From: Pelotomaculum isophthalicicum JI
GTDB lineage: Bacteria > Bacillota > Desulfotomaculia > Desulfotomaculales > Pelotomaculaceae
Reading direction: 5' to 3'
DNA length: 64,000 bases
NCBI RefSeq assembly: GCF_029478095.1
Contig: NZ_JAKOAV010000002.1
Location: 153,840 to 217,839, forward strand
Below the pieces are notes generated by a model. It saw only the letters and a program-made list of their open reading frames with translations. It did no database searches and was not told the origin of the DNA. Position 1 is the first letter of the stretch; each line of letters opens with the position of its first letter. A program made the translations under genes and the position numbers. Below are positions 35,165 to 45,400 of the stretch, in pieces.

Positions 35165-36397
35165 TTATTCCTTATCAGCAGTCTTATACAGTCTCTGTGA
35201 AACGTTCATATTAAATATCGGAACAATAAGAAGCATGCCAACAAAAAACATTATCCCGGACATTTCGTACATGCCAACAAGGGAAAACCGGGTTTTTAGC
35301 CATCCGGCCAGACTCATCATAATTACCATGGCGCCCATGAACATTGGATTCAGCACCCCGTTCACCCGTCCCACAAATTCTTCTTTCGTCATATTTAAAA
35401 TTAACGTGTTTATTCCAGTGTGAATGCAGGGAAAAAACAATCCATTAAAGAACTGGAAACATAACGTAATGATCAGGCTGGTAGACAGCCCCACTCCCAC
35501 TACTGATACGGCGCTAACCAGCAGTCCAGTCGCAAGCAATTTCTGCGCCGCTATTTTTTTTGAAAAACCGATGATAGCGCCGCCTCCCACCAGCATAGCC
35601 GCGCCATTCACCATCATAAGCCATTGCAGATTTTCTTTTGGCAAACCCAGCCGTTCAATCACAACAAAAATTCCAAGAGGTTGGATAACTCCGACCGCAA
35701 GACCGGCGGTGACGAACACCCCGCCAAGTGCTGTCAGCACTTTATTATGCCACACGTAGCGAAAACCGTCGGCCAACTCCCTGGTGAAATCGCTATCATG
35801 CCTGTCACAATCTTTCTTGTCAGGCGGTAAAAAAGTAAGCGCTCCGGCCGACAGCAAAAACGCCACGCCCATTACACTGATTGCGACATGAATGCCGAAT
35901 CGCTGGAAAACAAAAGTTCCCAACAGAGGTCCTATAATCATAAAAATAGCCATTAATGTTTGGAACATTGCCATCCCCATCTGTATCTGTTCCATTGGCA
36001 CGTGAACTTTAAACAATTTCATTGCTGAAGGCTGAGAAAACTGCGATAGAATGGCAGAGATGAATGTCACCAGAAAAACCGCTTCCCATGTTCCAAAAAT
36101 AATTGTCAACAGTACCATAAACACTGAAAGCGCGCTCAACAAGTCGCATAGCACCATGGTTCTTTTTGGGCGCCAACGGTCCGCGTATGTCCCACCGATA
36201 AAGGAAAATAAAAATATGGGAGTAAATTCGGCGACAGAGATGAGCGAAACCGCGAAAGGATTATTATTAGTTCGCTCCATCACGAACAACAGAATCGCAA
36301 AGTTGCGAACCCAGATTCCAACTTGCAGAAAAATACCCGAAAGCAGAATAGCCCGGATAAACCGGTTGCGAAAAAAAGCAGCGGTTCCTTGCGTCAA
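35165..36397 (-). CDS. MFS exporter (12-helix, MefA/DUF-type)
   Basis: About 410 residues. TTG at 36397 follows AGAAGGGAG with 9-base spacing; the open frame goes up to 36454 without a site. Twelve hydrophobic helices with GGTYADRWRPKRTM (motif A) after helix 2 and ISVMGVAFLLSAGAL in the middle. The pattern is that of macrolide-type or enterobactin-type MFS exporters (EntS/MefA). Substrate unknown. Confidence 0.85.
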   Translation of the reverse strand: MTQGTAAFFRNRFIRAILLSGIFLQVGIWVRNFAILLFVMERTNNNPFAVSLISVAEFTPIFLFSFIGGTYADRWRPKRTMVLCDLLSALSVFMVLLTIIFGTWEAVFLVTFISAILSQFSQPSAMKLFKVHVPMEQIQMGMAMFQTLMAIFMIIGPLLGTFVFQRFGIHVAISVMGVAFLLSAGALTFLPPDKKDCDRHDSDFTRELADGFRYVWHNKVLTALGGVFVTAGLAVGVIQPLGIFVVIERLGLPKENLQWLMMVNGAAMLVGGGAIIGFSKKIAAQKLLATGLLVSAVSVVGVGLSTSLIITLCFQFFNGLFFPCIHTGINTLILNMTKEEFVGRVNGVLNPMFMGAMVIMMSLAGWLKTRFSLVGMYEMSGIMFFVGMLLIVPIFNMNVSQRLYKTADKE

Positions 36398-36691
36398 TGT
36401 TGATTTCTCCCTTCTTCGGGCACAAATATACCGTGACCCCATCAATTGCCACAATTTTTACTGGGCTTTCATCATTATTACAAATAAAAAATTGCTAATC
36501 AACGGGAATTATGTCGATTTATAAAATTCAGCTTGTTCACCTTATCCTCAAGATAATCCGCAACGAGCCCTCGGGGATAAGAGAATTGCCATCGCTTCGT
36601 GACAATTATTCTATAGATGCATTTATGAATAAATCTATAGCAAAAAGACATATTAAATTTAAAGTCAATTCATTAAACGGAGGTCAAATCT

Positions 36692-37123
36692 ATGCAGCAG
36701 CAAACCAATCCTTTTATTCAACAAGCTTCACATATTCAACAGCAAATTAACCCTCTTATCCAAAATGCTATGCAGTATGGGCAGATATCATTGGGTGAGT
36801 TCGTTAAGGTTGCTTCCATTTCCCAAAACATGTTCCATGCTTGCGACGATATTATCCGGTCGATCAATTCAGGAAACACCCAAAGCGCCCTCGCATCAGC
36901 GCAAAATTTAAGAGGTATGACCGGGCAATTAATGCAATCCACCCAATTTTTAAGCAATAGTATTGCCCAAAGAATGGACATGGCTTTATATATGTTGAGT
37001 AATGCTCAGCAGCGTATCGGCGAGCTTACTAATTTTATTCATAGCATGAGGCCACAGCTCGGCTTTACTAACGTAACGCCGTATCATCAAACAACATCAT
37101 ATACTCATATGGGCATGATGTAA
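36692..37123 (+). CDS. Gln/Met-rich small protein, 143 aa (unknown)
   Basis: Start ATG has AACGGAGGTCAAATCT upstream. Gln- and Asn-rich helical N-terminus (NPFIQQASHIQQQINPLIQ) and mostly helical remainder, ending HMGMM. No signal peptide, no Cys except one, no recognised domain. Composition recalls spore-coat-type small proteins; that is only a guess. The gene ends right before a terminator shared with sleB. Confidence 0.7.
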   Translation: MQQQTNPFIQQASHIQQQINPLIQNAMQYGQISLGEFVKVASISQNMFHACDDIIRSINSGNTQSALASAQNLRGMTGQLMQSTQFLSNSIAQRMDMALYMLSNAQQRIGELTNFIHSMRPQLGFTNVTPYHQTTSYTHMGMM

Positions 37124-37127
37124 CGCG

Positions 37128-37166
37128 AAGGGGTTATCGCCGCAAAAAGCGATAACCCCTTATTTA
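37128..37166. terminator. Bidirectional terminator
   Basis: AAGGGGTTATCGC pairs with GCGATAACCCCTT; located between convergent genes. Confidence 0.9.
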
Positions 37167-37799
37167 ACGGGCAAAGACGTGACCCCCGATGCGGGTGATA
37201 ATAGGCCTGGTGTAGACCCACTCACTCGAAGACTTGGCAGGGTTCCAGAAATAAAGCGCGCCATTGACCGGGTCAGCGCCGTTAACCGCTTCCGTGGCTG
37301 CCTGTAAGGCTTCATTAGTCACAGGACGCAGGTATTGCCCGTTGCTTACCGATTCAAACGCATCCCTCTCATAAACAACCCCCGGGATAGTTTTTGGAAA
37401 ATCCGGATTCTTGGTCCGGTTCACGATCACAGCACCTACCGCCACCTTACCGCTGTAGGGTTCTTCGGCGGCTTCTCCTTCGATTACCTGGGCGAGCAGT
37501 ACAACGTCGCTGCGGTTAACTTCGCCGCCACGGGATGCCACCGCGGCTCCCCCCTCACCCGCCGGCCTGCCTTCTTCCACCGGCTGCGCCGCTGAGCCCT
37601 GTTCGACTGACAATGCGGCCGCTTGCTGCTCTTTTTTTACCGGCCCAGTCATGGTTTTAAACAATGCCAACGGATGAAGGGCCAGACTGAGAGGAATCAG
37701 GAACAGCCCTATAACAAGGCATATCTTTTTATTTAATTTCTCCTTAAATATTAATTTCTTTGTTAATCTTAATTTCTCCGTTAATCTCCATTTCATCAT
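37164..37799 (-). CDS. sleB: Spore cortex-lytic / cell wall hydrolase SleB-type
   Basis: ATG at 37799 with TGGGGTG six bases upstream. About 211 residues: positively charged head (Lys/Leu repeats KLRLTKKLIFKEKL), a membrane helix or signal (about 35-55), a linker, then a Hydrolase_2 domain (about 95-211) with the catalytic Glu in AQVIEGEAAEEPYSG and the conserved GAVIVNRTKNPDFP and ALYFWNP. It cuts spore cortex peptidoglycan; no PG-binding repeats, so it is a short form. It supports a spore-forming host. Confidence 0.9.
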   Translation of the reverse strand: MMKWRLTEKLRLTKKLIFKEKLNKKICLVIGLFLIPLSLALHPLALFKTMTGPVKKEQQAAALSVEQGSAAQPVEEGRPAGEGGAAVASRGGEVNRSDVVLLAQVIEGEAAEEPYSGKVAVGAVIVNRTKNPDFPKTIPGVVYERDAFESVSNGQYLRPVTNEALQAATEAVNGADPVNGALYFWNPAKSSSEWVYTRPIITRIGGHVFAR

Positions 37800-37941
37800 A
37801 AATTTCACCCCATTCCATTTCATTTCCCGGGGATACAGGAGAGTATAACGTAAGACGTGCTTCTTGTCAAAGGCATAATGAGGAAAAGCTCTGATTATAA
37901 GCCCCAGCCTGATATTGACCAGCCTGATTTATTAATCAGCA

Positions 37942-38463
37942 TCAATATATTTCTTTTATGGAAATATCAAAAACAATAAAGATAACAATTATTAATATAA
38001 GAGAAAAAAACCATGCCAGGATTGGTTTGATATAATGCAGCCGTAAAAATGAAAAAATAGCAAAGTCGAAAACAATAGACCAGCCAAGATTCCACCCATT
38101 ATGATAGGATATGCCATTTTGTTTAAATGTAATAAGTTCAATTGTGGCTAAAAAAATTACCCATAGAATAATATAAAGATATTGTTTCTTGCCATAGGGG
38201 TAATTGCTCAGATAAGTAAAAGCAAAGGCAGGAAAGGAAATAAAGGTAACGGCCAGATCAATTATCTCATTGTTAAATAATATATTATTTAGTGGAGGAA
38301 CAGGCTCATATCTCCATAGCAAATGGTTATCAAGCAGAACGTTATACAATAGACCACAATTTATAGAGAATAGCAAAGTGGGATAGTATCTGTTTAATTT
38401 TTGCCAATCACCCCATCGCCAGGCGCAAAAAACAGCAACAACAAAAATAATAATACGAAACAT
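37942..38463 (-). CDS. CBO0543-family membrane protein
   Basis: 173 residues, five to six helices, with the family pattern YYPTLLFSINCGLLYN, WRYEPV and ISYHNGWNLGWSIVFDF. The family is common in spore formers and has no known function. It follows the bam operon after a strong terminator. Confidence 0.8.
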   Translation of the reverse strand: MFRIIIFVVAVFCAWRWGDWQKLNRYYPTLLFSINCGLLYNVLLDNHLLWRYEPVPPLNNILFNNEIIDLAVTFISFPAFAFTYLSNYPYGKKQYLYIILWVIFLATIELITFKQNGISYHNGWNLGWSIVFDFAIFSFLRLHYIKPILAWFFSLILIIVIFIVFDISIKEIY

Positions 38464-38481
38464 GTGACTCTTCCTTTTTAT

Positions 38482-38527
38482 AAAAGCAATCCCGTACCAC
38501 TATGATAGTGATACGGGATTGCTTTTT
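38482..38527 (-). terminator. Terminator after bamI
   Basis: A long perfect stem (AAAGCAATCCCGTA with its complement) with inner CACTAT/ATAGTG, T-runs on both sides. It ends the bam operon on the minus strand. Confidence 0.9.
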
Positions 38528-38562
38528 GAATCTTTTTGGGATTTCTCCCGGTACAACGTCGC

Positions 38563-39171
38563 CTATTCCGCCGGAGCATGCTCCGTTGAGGGGAAGGAAA
38601 GAGCTTTGGCTAAAACGAAAGCTGCTTGCAGCGCCTCCGTCGGGCAAAGCGGGAAACATTCTTTGCAGTTCCAGCACTCCTTGGAGGCTATCTCCGGAAT
38701 GAAGCTGATCTCCCGCTTTGTTCCTCTGTTGACAAATCCAATGGCTTCCTTCTTTTTGACCTCGGCGCAGTACCTTACACACAGGCCGCAGTGAACGCAG
38801 AATGAGGGCTCTTTTTCAAAACGGTACTTGTCCGCTCCATACTCTTTGGCCAAATCCTGCAGTTCAAAGGCGTCCGGCGCGTGAGAGAGCAACAACTCCA
38901 AGATCATTTTGCGAACGCGGTCTACCTTCTCAGACCTGGTTTTCACAACCAGACCTTTTTCCACCGGGTAAAGGCAGGAAACCACCAGCCTTGAACGGCC
39001 GCGCGATTCCAATTCCACTAGGCAAAGCCGGCAGGCTCCGTAAGGCTCCAACTTCTCGTGGTGGCAAAGCGTCGGAATGTAAATTCCCGCCTTTTGCGCC
39101 GCCTCGAGAACAGTCATTCCTTCTTTTGCCGCGACTTCGACGCCGTCTATTTGCAATACTATGTCACTCAT
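38563..39171 (-). CDS. bamI: BamI-like NuoG-type iron-sulfur subunit
   Basis: 202 residues: N-terminal 2Fe-2S ferredoxin (about 1-80; PTLCHHEKLEPYGACRLC and later VVSCLYPVE), a NuoG-type 4Fe-4S region (CVHCGLCVRYC about 140), and a last cluster motif (CWNCKECFPLCP). It lacks the molybdopterin domain of NuoG. In the class II benzoyl-CoA reductase complex this would be an electron relay with BamG/H. It overlaps bamH by 8 bases and is the last gene. Confidence 0.85.
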   Translation of the reverse strand: MSDIVLQIDGVEVAAKEGMTVLEAAQKAGIYIPTLCHHEKLEPYGACRLCLVELESRGRSRLVVSCLYPVEKGLVVKTRSEKVDRVRKMILELLLSHAPDAFELQDLAKEYGADKYRFEKEPSFCVHCGLCVRYCAEVKKKEAIGFVNRGTKREISFIPEIASKECWNCKECFPLCPTEALQAAFVLAKALSFPSTEHAPAE

Positions 39172-41095
39172 TTTTTTTGCCCCCCCTGACTATAATTCTC
39201 GCTTCTTCAGGGATAGGATCCGGAACAGGCTCGCCGGAAATTTTCTTCACCGCGCTAAAACGCGGGGGGCAAACTTCGAAGCAAGTCCCGCACTTTGTGC
39301 ACTTCTCCTGGTCGACCATGTGGATCAGGTTTTTACCGCCAATAATCGCGTTGGATGGGCATTTCCTGGCGCAGGTCGTACAGGCCTGGCACTTCTTTGG
39401 GTCAATATAGAAGGCGATCAGCTCTTTGCAGGAAAGGGCCGGGCACCTCTTCTCCTTGATGTGCGCCTCATACTCATTTCTAAAGTATTTCAGCGTGCTT
39501 AGGAACGGGTTCGGGGCACTCTTGCCCAAAGCGCACAGGGCGGCTTCCCGGGCTGTTTCAGCCAGTTCTTCCAGAAGCTCGATGTCGCCCTCTTTTCCCT
39601 TGCCCTGGGTGATCTTGGTGAGGGTCTGCAGCATCTGCCTGATGCCTTCACGGCACGGCACACATTTGCCGCACGATTCGTCAGTGAGAAACTCCAGGAA
39701 GTACCTGGCCACATCAACCATACAGGTGTCTTCGTCCAGGACGATCATCCCGCCTGAACCCATCATTGAGCCGGCCTTGGTGAGCTCGTCAAAACCAACC
39801 TGCAAATCCAACAGTTCCTCAGGTAGACACCCGCCGGACGGCCCACCGGTCTGCACCGCTTTGAACTTCTTGCCGCCCGGGATTCCGCCGCCGATCTTGT
39901 AGATAATATCTCTGAGGGTCATGCCCATGGGCACTTCCACAAGTCCGGTATTGTTGATCTTGCCGACCACGGAGAAAATCTTCGTGCCCTTGCTGCTTTC
40001 CGTCCCCAACTTGGTAAACCAGTCGGCGCCGTTGTTAATGATCAGCGGCACGTTGGACCAGGTCTCAACGTTATTCAACACGCTGGGCCTGTTCCAAAGG
40101 CCCTTGACGTTGGAGCGGATATATTTCGGCCTGGGCTCTCCCGCCCGGCCTTCCAACGCCGTCATCAGGGCGGTAGACTCGCCGCAGACGAAAGCGCCGG
40201 CGCCCATGTGCACTTTAACTGTAAAATCAAAGCCTGAGCCAAGGATGTTTTTCCCAAGCAGACCATACTCTTGAGCCTGCTTAATGGCGGTAGTCACATT
40301 CTCTACTGCCAGGGGGTATTCCTGCCGGACGTAAATATAGCCTTCGTGGGAACCGACGGCATAGGCGCCGATGGTCAAACCCTCGAGGACTGAGTGAGGA
40401 TTCCCCTCAAGAAGGCTCCTGTCCATATAAGCTCCGGGGTCTCCCTCGTCCGCGTTAACGATTACATACTTGATGTCGCCGGGCGCGTTGCGGGATCCTT
40501 CCCACTTGCTCCCCGCGGGGAAGCCGCCGCCTCCCCGGCCTCTCAAGTTGGATTTCTTGACTTCCTCCACTACCTGCCCGGGGGTCATCTGGAACAGCGC
40601 TTTGGCTAACGCTGAATAACCGCCGATGGCCAGGTAGTCATCGAGGTTTTTGGGATCAATACTACCGTTGGAACCGAAAACAAGCCGCTCCTGGTTCTTG
40701 TAGAAGGGAATTTCTGATTCATAAACTATCTTTTCATTGGTGGCGGGGTCGGTATAAAGCAGGCGCTCAATGATTTTCTTCCCTATTATAGTCTCGGTGA
40801 CGATTTCGGAAACATCCTCAGGCTTGATCTGGAAATAGCATATCTTCTCAGGATGAATAACTATAATGGGGCCTTTCTCGCAAAAACCATGGCAGCCTGT
40901 CTTCCTGACGTCCACCGTGCCGCTTAAGCCTTGATTTGCAATTTCCTCTTCAATGCGCGAAGCGACTTCTTTACTGCCAGAAGCATGGCAAGCAGATCCG
41001 GAACAGATTGTAATACATGGTTTATTTGTGTCTCTTGACGACAGGATGCTCTTCCGGAGTGCTTCCAATTCATTTGCTGAATTTATACGCTCCAT
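39164..41095 (-). CDS. bamH: BamH-like NuoF-type NADH/ferredoxin subunit
   Basis: 643 residues: N-terminal thioredoxin-like 2Fe-2S domain (TICSGSACHASGSKE, then GCHGFCEKGP), NuoF body with the glycine-rich nucleotide/FMN loop RGRGGGGFPAGSKWE and NADEGDPGAYMDRSLLEG, the 4Fe-4S site ESCGKCVPCREG (about 485), and two C-terminal 4Fe-4S motifs (CQACTTCARKCP, CTKCGTCFEVCPP). This FMN subunit likely exchanges electrons with NAD(H) in a bifurcating scheme proposed for Bam complexes. It follows bamG by 14 bases. Confidence 0.88.
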   Translation of the reverse strand: MERINSANELEALRKSILSSRDTNKPCITICSGSACHASGSKEVASRIEEEIANQGLSGTVDVRKTGCHGFCEKGPIIVIHPEKICYFQIKPEDVSEIVTETIIGKKIIERLLYTDPATNEKIVYESEIPFYKNQERLVFGSNGSIDPKNLDDYLAIGGYSALAKALFQMTPGQVVEEVKKSNLRGRGGGGFPAGSKWEGSRNAPGDIKYVIVNADEGDPGAYMDRSLLEGNPHSVLEGLTIGAYAVGSHEGYIYVRQEYPLAVENVTTAIKQAQEYGLLGKNILGSGFDFTVKVHMGAGAFVCGESTALMTALEGRAGEPRPKYIRSNVKGLWNRPSVLNNVETWSNVPLIINNGADWFTKLGTESSKGTKIFSVVGKINNTGLVEVPMGMTLRDIIYKIGGGIPGGKKFKAVQTGGPSGGCLPEELLDLQVGFDELTKAGSMMGSGGMIVLDEDTCMVDVARYFLEFLTDESCGKCVPCREGIRQMLQTLTKITQGKGKEGDIELLEELAETAREAALCALGKSAPNPFLSTLKYFRNEYEAHIKEKRCPALSCKELIAFYIDPKKCQACTTCARKCPSNAIIGGKNLIHMVDQEKCTKCGTCFEVCPPRFSAVKKISGEPVPDPIPEEARIIVRGGKKNE

Positions 41096-41109
41096 AATTT
41101 TACCTTACC

Positions 41110-41631
41110 CTATTCATAATTTTTTAAAACGTCCGCCATTTCGGCCGGCGCCATCTTACCATGAGTCTTCCCGTCGATTTCCACTACCGGTCCTAAAGCG
41201 CAGCAGCCGAGGCAGTTAACCGTCTCCAGGCTAAACTTCAAATCCAAATCTGTTTCGCCGGGTTTAATTTTAGTCAGGTTTTCCACCGTGTCGAGGACAC
41301 GCTGCGCGCCGCGGACGTGACAGGCGGTGCCCATGCAGACGTGAATTCCATGACGCCCCTTGGGAACCAAGCTAAAGGCTTTATAGAAGGTAGCGATTTG
41401 CTGGATCCGGGTTAAAGGAACCTGCAGTCTTTCGGCTACCTGGTCCAACGCTTCCTTGGGAAGCCAGTGATTCTCGCTCTGAATCTCCAACAATACCTGA
41501 ATCAGCGAACTGGCCTCGCAGTTATGCTTATCGATAATCTGATCGACCCTGTCGCTCAATCCCTCGATGTTATCGCTATGGCCGCACTGGCATTCATGTT
41601 TATCAGTGATCTGATCGACTCTATTATCCAT
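41110..41631 (-). CDS. bamG: BamG-like NuoE-type 2Fe-2S subunit
   Basis: 173 residues. The thioredoxin-like 2Fe-2S fold has all four Cys (CMGTACHVRG, then NCLGCCALGP). The N-terminus carries an extra ~26 residues, NRVDQITDKHECQCGHSD, that nearly repeat the domain's own first residues (DRVDQIIDKHNCEASS), so an N-terminal duplication gives extra Cys/His. Electrons should pass between BamH and the Hdr-like part. Gap to bamF is 45 bases. Confidence 0.85.
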   Translation of the reverse strand: MDNRVDQITDKHECQCGHSDNIEGLSDRVDQIIDKHNCEASSLIQVLLEIQSENHWLPKEALDQVAERLQVPLTRIQQIATFYKAFSLVPKGRHGIHVCMGTACHVRGAQRVLDTVENLTKIKPGETDLDLKFSLETVNCLGCCALGPVVEIDGKTHGKMAPAEMADVLKNYE

Positions 41632-41676
41632 AGCCTGTCCTAATCTCCTTTTTTCCCTTTAATCCACCGCCTGCTC

Positions 41677-42444
41677 TTACGCGAGAGCATAGCGCTTCAG
41701 GCTTTCATCGTACCTGACGAATCTTTGCCTTGACGAACTGTTCAGGTGTCTTGATATTTCAGACGGGGTCAGTCCTAATACATTAGCAATCTCTCCGGTC
41801 GTAAGAGGTCCTTCCCGTAAGATTGAGATAATCTGGCTTATGGCCAATTTCTCTGCGATTGTTTCGTCAAAGACCCTGTCGAACTCGTCGCTGGCGAAAA
41901 ATTCACGATACGCCGCCTCTGATTTCACGGGTAATCTCAGTCTTTCTCTTTCCACCAGCCTAATATAGGGGACTAGGTCTGTAACCGCCTCAAGTCTGGA
42001 CTGCAATGCGTTTTCTTCTATTCCTTCGCTCTTGCCGAGCGGTCCTAACTCCATCACTTTTTTGTCAAATTCATTCATTACTTCGGCGAAACGGATTCCT
42101 TCACCGGCGGATAGGTTTTCCAGCCTTAACCTTTCGGGGTTCAGCCCGATGTGCTCCATTATTTTTTTGAACAGAAGCGCCATGCCTAAGGCGCCGTAGT
42201 TTCCATCAGTGATATAATGGCACTCGTTAAAGTGGCAACCGCCGATAAACACCCCGTCCGCTCCATTTGAGAAGGCTCTGAGTACATGTGTCAGGTCGAC
42301 TCTACCGGAACACATCACGCGAATAAGCTTAGTGTGGGTCGCATATTGTTGTCTGGAAACTCCAGCCAAGTCAGCAGCGCCGTATGCTCACCAGTTACAC
42401 ACAAAGCCCAGGATCTTTGGTTTGAACTTAAGTTCTGTACTCAT
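41677..42444 (-). CDS. bamF: BamF-like MvhD-type selenoprotein (UGA = Sec at codon 19) with C-terminal winged helix
   Basis: 255 residues if UGA at 42388-42390 is read as selenocysteine. From ATG at 42444 (AGGAGGTGAGC upstream) the frame gives KILGFVCNW, UGA, then AYGAADLAGVSRQQY; the known motif is CNWC-SY-GADLAG, so UGA replaces the second Cys of the 2Fe-2S-binding MvhD domain. The frame continues with IRVMCSGRVD and GCHFNECHY, which contain the other Cys. The C-terminal ~60 residues form a winged-helix-like unit (GPLTTGEIANVLGLTPSEIS). An ATG start after the UGA would drop the CNWU cluster ligand. BamF of Geobacter is also a selenoprotein. Confidence 0.9.
42349..42390 (-). promoter_or_regulatory. 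SECIS-like element of bamF
   Basis: UGA is followed, 21 bases after its first base, by a stem TTG-G-CTGGA / TCCAG-A-CAA with loop GTT. The loop lies 27 bases after the UGA, within the range for bacterial SECIS elements, and starts with G, as they require. It sits inside the coding region (hairpin 42349-42369), as is normal for bacteria. Confidence 0.65.
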
Positions 42445-42462
42445 TCTTAGCTCACCTCCTAT

Positions 42463-45400
42463 CTACGCATTGGCAAAAGCCGCGTCGATTTGGCTTAACA
42501 GCTCTTCATTGTTATAGTGTTTCAGGGTAATAGCCTCTGTCGGGCATTTTGTGTTGCAAAGGCCGTCTCCCTTGCAGAGAACGGAGTTGACCCTGGCTTT
42601 GCGGCCTTGCGGCGAGTTGTAGAATTCTATGGCGCCGTACTCGCATACTGTGATACACGCCCCGCAGGAAACACACTTATCCTCATCCACCTCACAGACA
42701 GAGCCGGAGGCTATGACGGTGTCATTCGCGAGCAGGGTTAAGGCCCGGCCGGCAGCCCCGTATGCCTGGCTGACTGTTTCCGACAGGAACTTGGGATAGT
42801 GGGCCGTCCCGCACAGGAAAATGCCCTCCGCGCCAAAGTCCACCGGCCTTAATTTGACGTGGGCTTCCTGGAAGAATTCGTCCGGTCCAAGGGATACCTT
42901 GAACAGTCCGGATATTTCCTTTCTGTCCGCCGAGGGAACGACAGCGGCGGCTAAAGCGAGTACATCGGCATCCAATTCAAGCTTTTTGCCTAAAACAGGG
43001 TCGGTCACGGTAACTTTAAGAACCGGCTTGCCGTCGTCGGAGGCGCCAGCCTCCACCTGAGGCTGATCATCGGGCTCATAGCGGATGAACCTGACGTCTT
43101 TTTCCGCCGCTTCCCGGTAATAATCTTCTTTGAACCCGTAGGTTCTGATATCCCTAAACAGGATGTAGACATCCATTTTGGGGTTGAGCTCTTTCAGTTT
43201 CAAGGCGTTCTTGATCGATTCGCTGCAGCATATCCTGCTGCAGTAATTTCTGTCTTCGTTTCTGCAGCCCACGCACTGGATCATTATGACGCTTTCCGCG
43301 TTGATTACTTTTTCGTTACCCGCGGCGATTTGCTCTTCCAGCTCCAGGTGGGTCATTACCCGGTCGTCTTGGCCATAAAGGTATTCGGCGGGTTGGTACA
43401 CTTCGGCGCCGGTGGCGATGACGGCTGCGCCGTGCTTAATCTCTATGACTCTTCCTTCGGTCTTCACCGTGGTGACGAAATTGCCCACGTAACCGCCGGC
43501 GTCGATGAAGGTGGCGTCCGTATATACGTGGATTAGTGGATGTTTATATACCTTGCTGATCAGATCGCTGAGATACGCTTGGACATCCATTCCTTCCAGC
43601 GTGTAATGAATTCTTCTTGCGATGCCGCCCAGGTCTGTATCTTTTTCCACCAGGTAAACCTCATGCCCCTGGTTGGCGACGGAGAGAGCGCTGGTCATGC
43701 CGGCCACGCCTCCGCCGACCACTAACGCCTTTTTGTCGACGGGCAGGTCGAATTCCTGCAGGGGCTCCAAATGACTGGCCCGGGCTACCGCCATGCGGAT
43801 TATTTCTTTGGCCTTCTTGGTGGCTTCTTCCTTTTCTTTGGAGTGGACCCATGAGCAATGCTCTCTGATATTAGCAAAATCAAAGTAATATTGATTAATT
43901 CCCGCTTCCCGGAGGGTGTCCCGGAACAGCGGCTCGTGCGTCCTGGGGGTGCAGGCGGCCACAACCACGCGGTTGAGTCCTCTCTCCCGGATATCCTTGG
44001 CCAGCATGGCGGCGGCTTCCGTGGAACATATAAAGAGGTTTTCGTCGGAGTGGACCACATTGGGCAAGGTCTTGGCATATTCAACCGCGGAAGGAACATC
44101 TACGATCCTGCCGATGTTGGCTCCACAGTGACACACGTAGACGCCCACTTTGGGCTCTTCTTGGGAGACGTCTCTTTCCGGCGGGTAAACTCTTTGTGTG
44201 GACAGGTTGCCCCGCCGGTAGTCAAGGAGTTCTCCACACTGGGAGCCGGCTCCGCTGGCGGTCACAACCGACTCGGGGATATCCACGGGGCCCTGGAAGG
44301 CGCCGCTGATATAAATGCCCGGGCGGGTGGTCTCCATCGGGTTAAACGGATTGGTTTTGCAGAATCCGTGGCCGTTGAGCTCAATGCCGAAGGCGCCGGC
44401 CATGCGCAGCGCGTCTGCCGGGGGGTTCAACCCGACGGACAGCACCACCATGTCGAACTCTTCCTCTTTTACCCCGTCCTCGGCGGTGGCGTATCTGATT
44501 GTTACATTCTTGCTTTCGGGGATCTCTTTGCCGATTGACACGTAGCTTCTGACAAACCGTACTCCGGGCAGGTTCTCGGCTCTTTGGTAGAAGCGCTCGA
44601 AATCCTTGCCGTAGGAGCGGATATCGTTGTGGAATATTACACACTCGGCATCCGCGTCGTGATCTTTGGTCAAAATAACTTGCTTCTGGGTATACGTGCA
44701 GCATACGCCTGAACAATAGCTGTTGCCGCCGGGGATAACTTGTCTGGAGCCGACGCAGTGGATCCAGGCTATTTTATGGGGATGCTTCTTGTTGGAAGCG
44801 CGCAGGATCTCGCCTTCGTACGGGCCGGTGGCGCATAACAGCCGCTCATAGTCCAGACTGGTGACCACGTTTTCAAACTTGCCGTAGCCGTAGTCTTCTC
44901 TGAGCTTGGGATCAAAGGGATCGAAGCCGGGCGCCAGAACGATCGCCCCTACTTTTACTTCCACTTTCTCAGGCTTTTGGCTGAAATCGATGGCGTCGGA
45001 CTTGCAAACTCCCTGGCAAACGGTACATGTCTTGTCTTTCAGGTAACGGCAGCTTTCATCAATATAAGTGACAAGTGGGGTGGCTTGAGCAAAATAAATA
45101 TGGATGGCTTTATTCTTCGATATCTCCTGGTTAAATTGGTCGGGGTATACGACTGGGCAGTATTCCACACAGACAGTACAGCCGGTGCACTTGTCCTCAT
45201 CGATATACCTGGGCTTTTTAAGCAGGGTTACCGTAAAGTCACCCGCTTCTCCTTCCACTTTGTCAACTTCGGTATAGGTGATGATCTCTATATTGGGATG
45301 TCTTGCGCACTCGGTAAACTTGGGAGATTCAATGCACATGGAGCAGTCGTTGGTGGGAAAGGTTTTGTCCAGCTGCGCCATATGGCCGCCGATAGTCGGC

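Noticed and set aside
36511..36750. Open frame of 79 codons upstream of the Gln-rich protein
   Set aside because: No ribosome binding site, atypical composition, and its end overlaps the well-supported start region of the next gene in another frame.
41677..42369. BamF starting at an internal codon after the UGA
   Set aside because: It would lose the CNWU/C motif that binds the cluster, and the ribosome binding site AGGAGGTGAGC lies before ATG 42444.
43661..44716. Several open frames overlapping bamE in other frames
   Set aside because: Shadows of a GC-rich coding region; no domain content.
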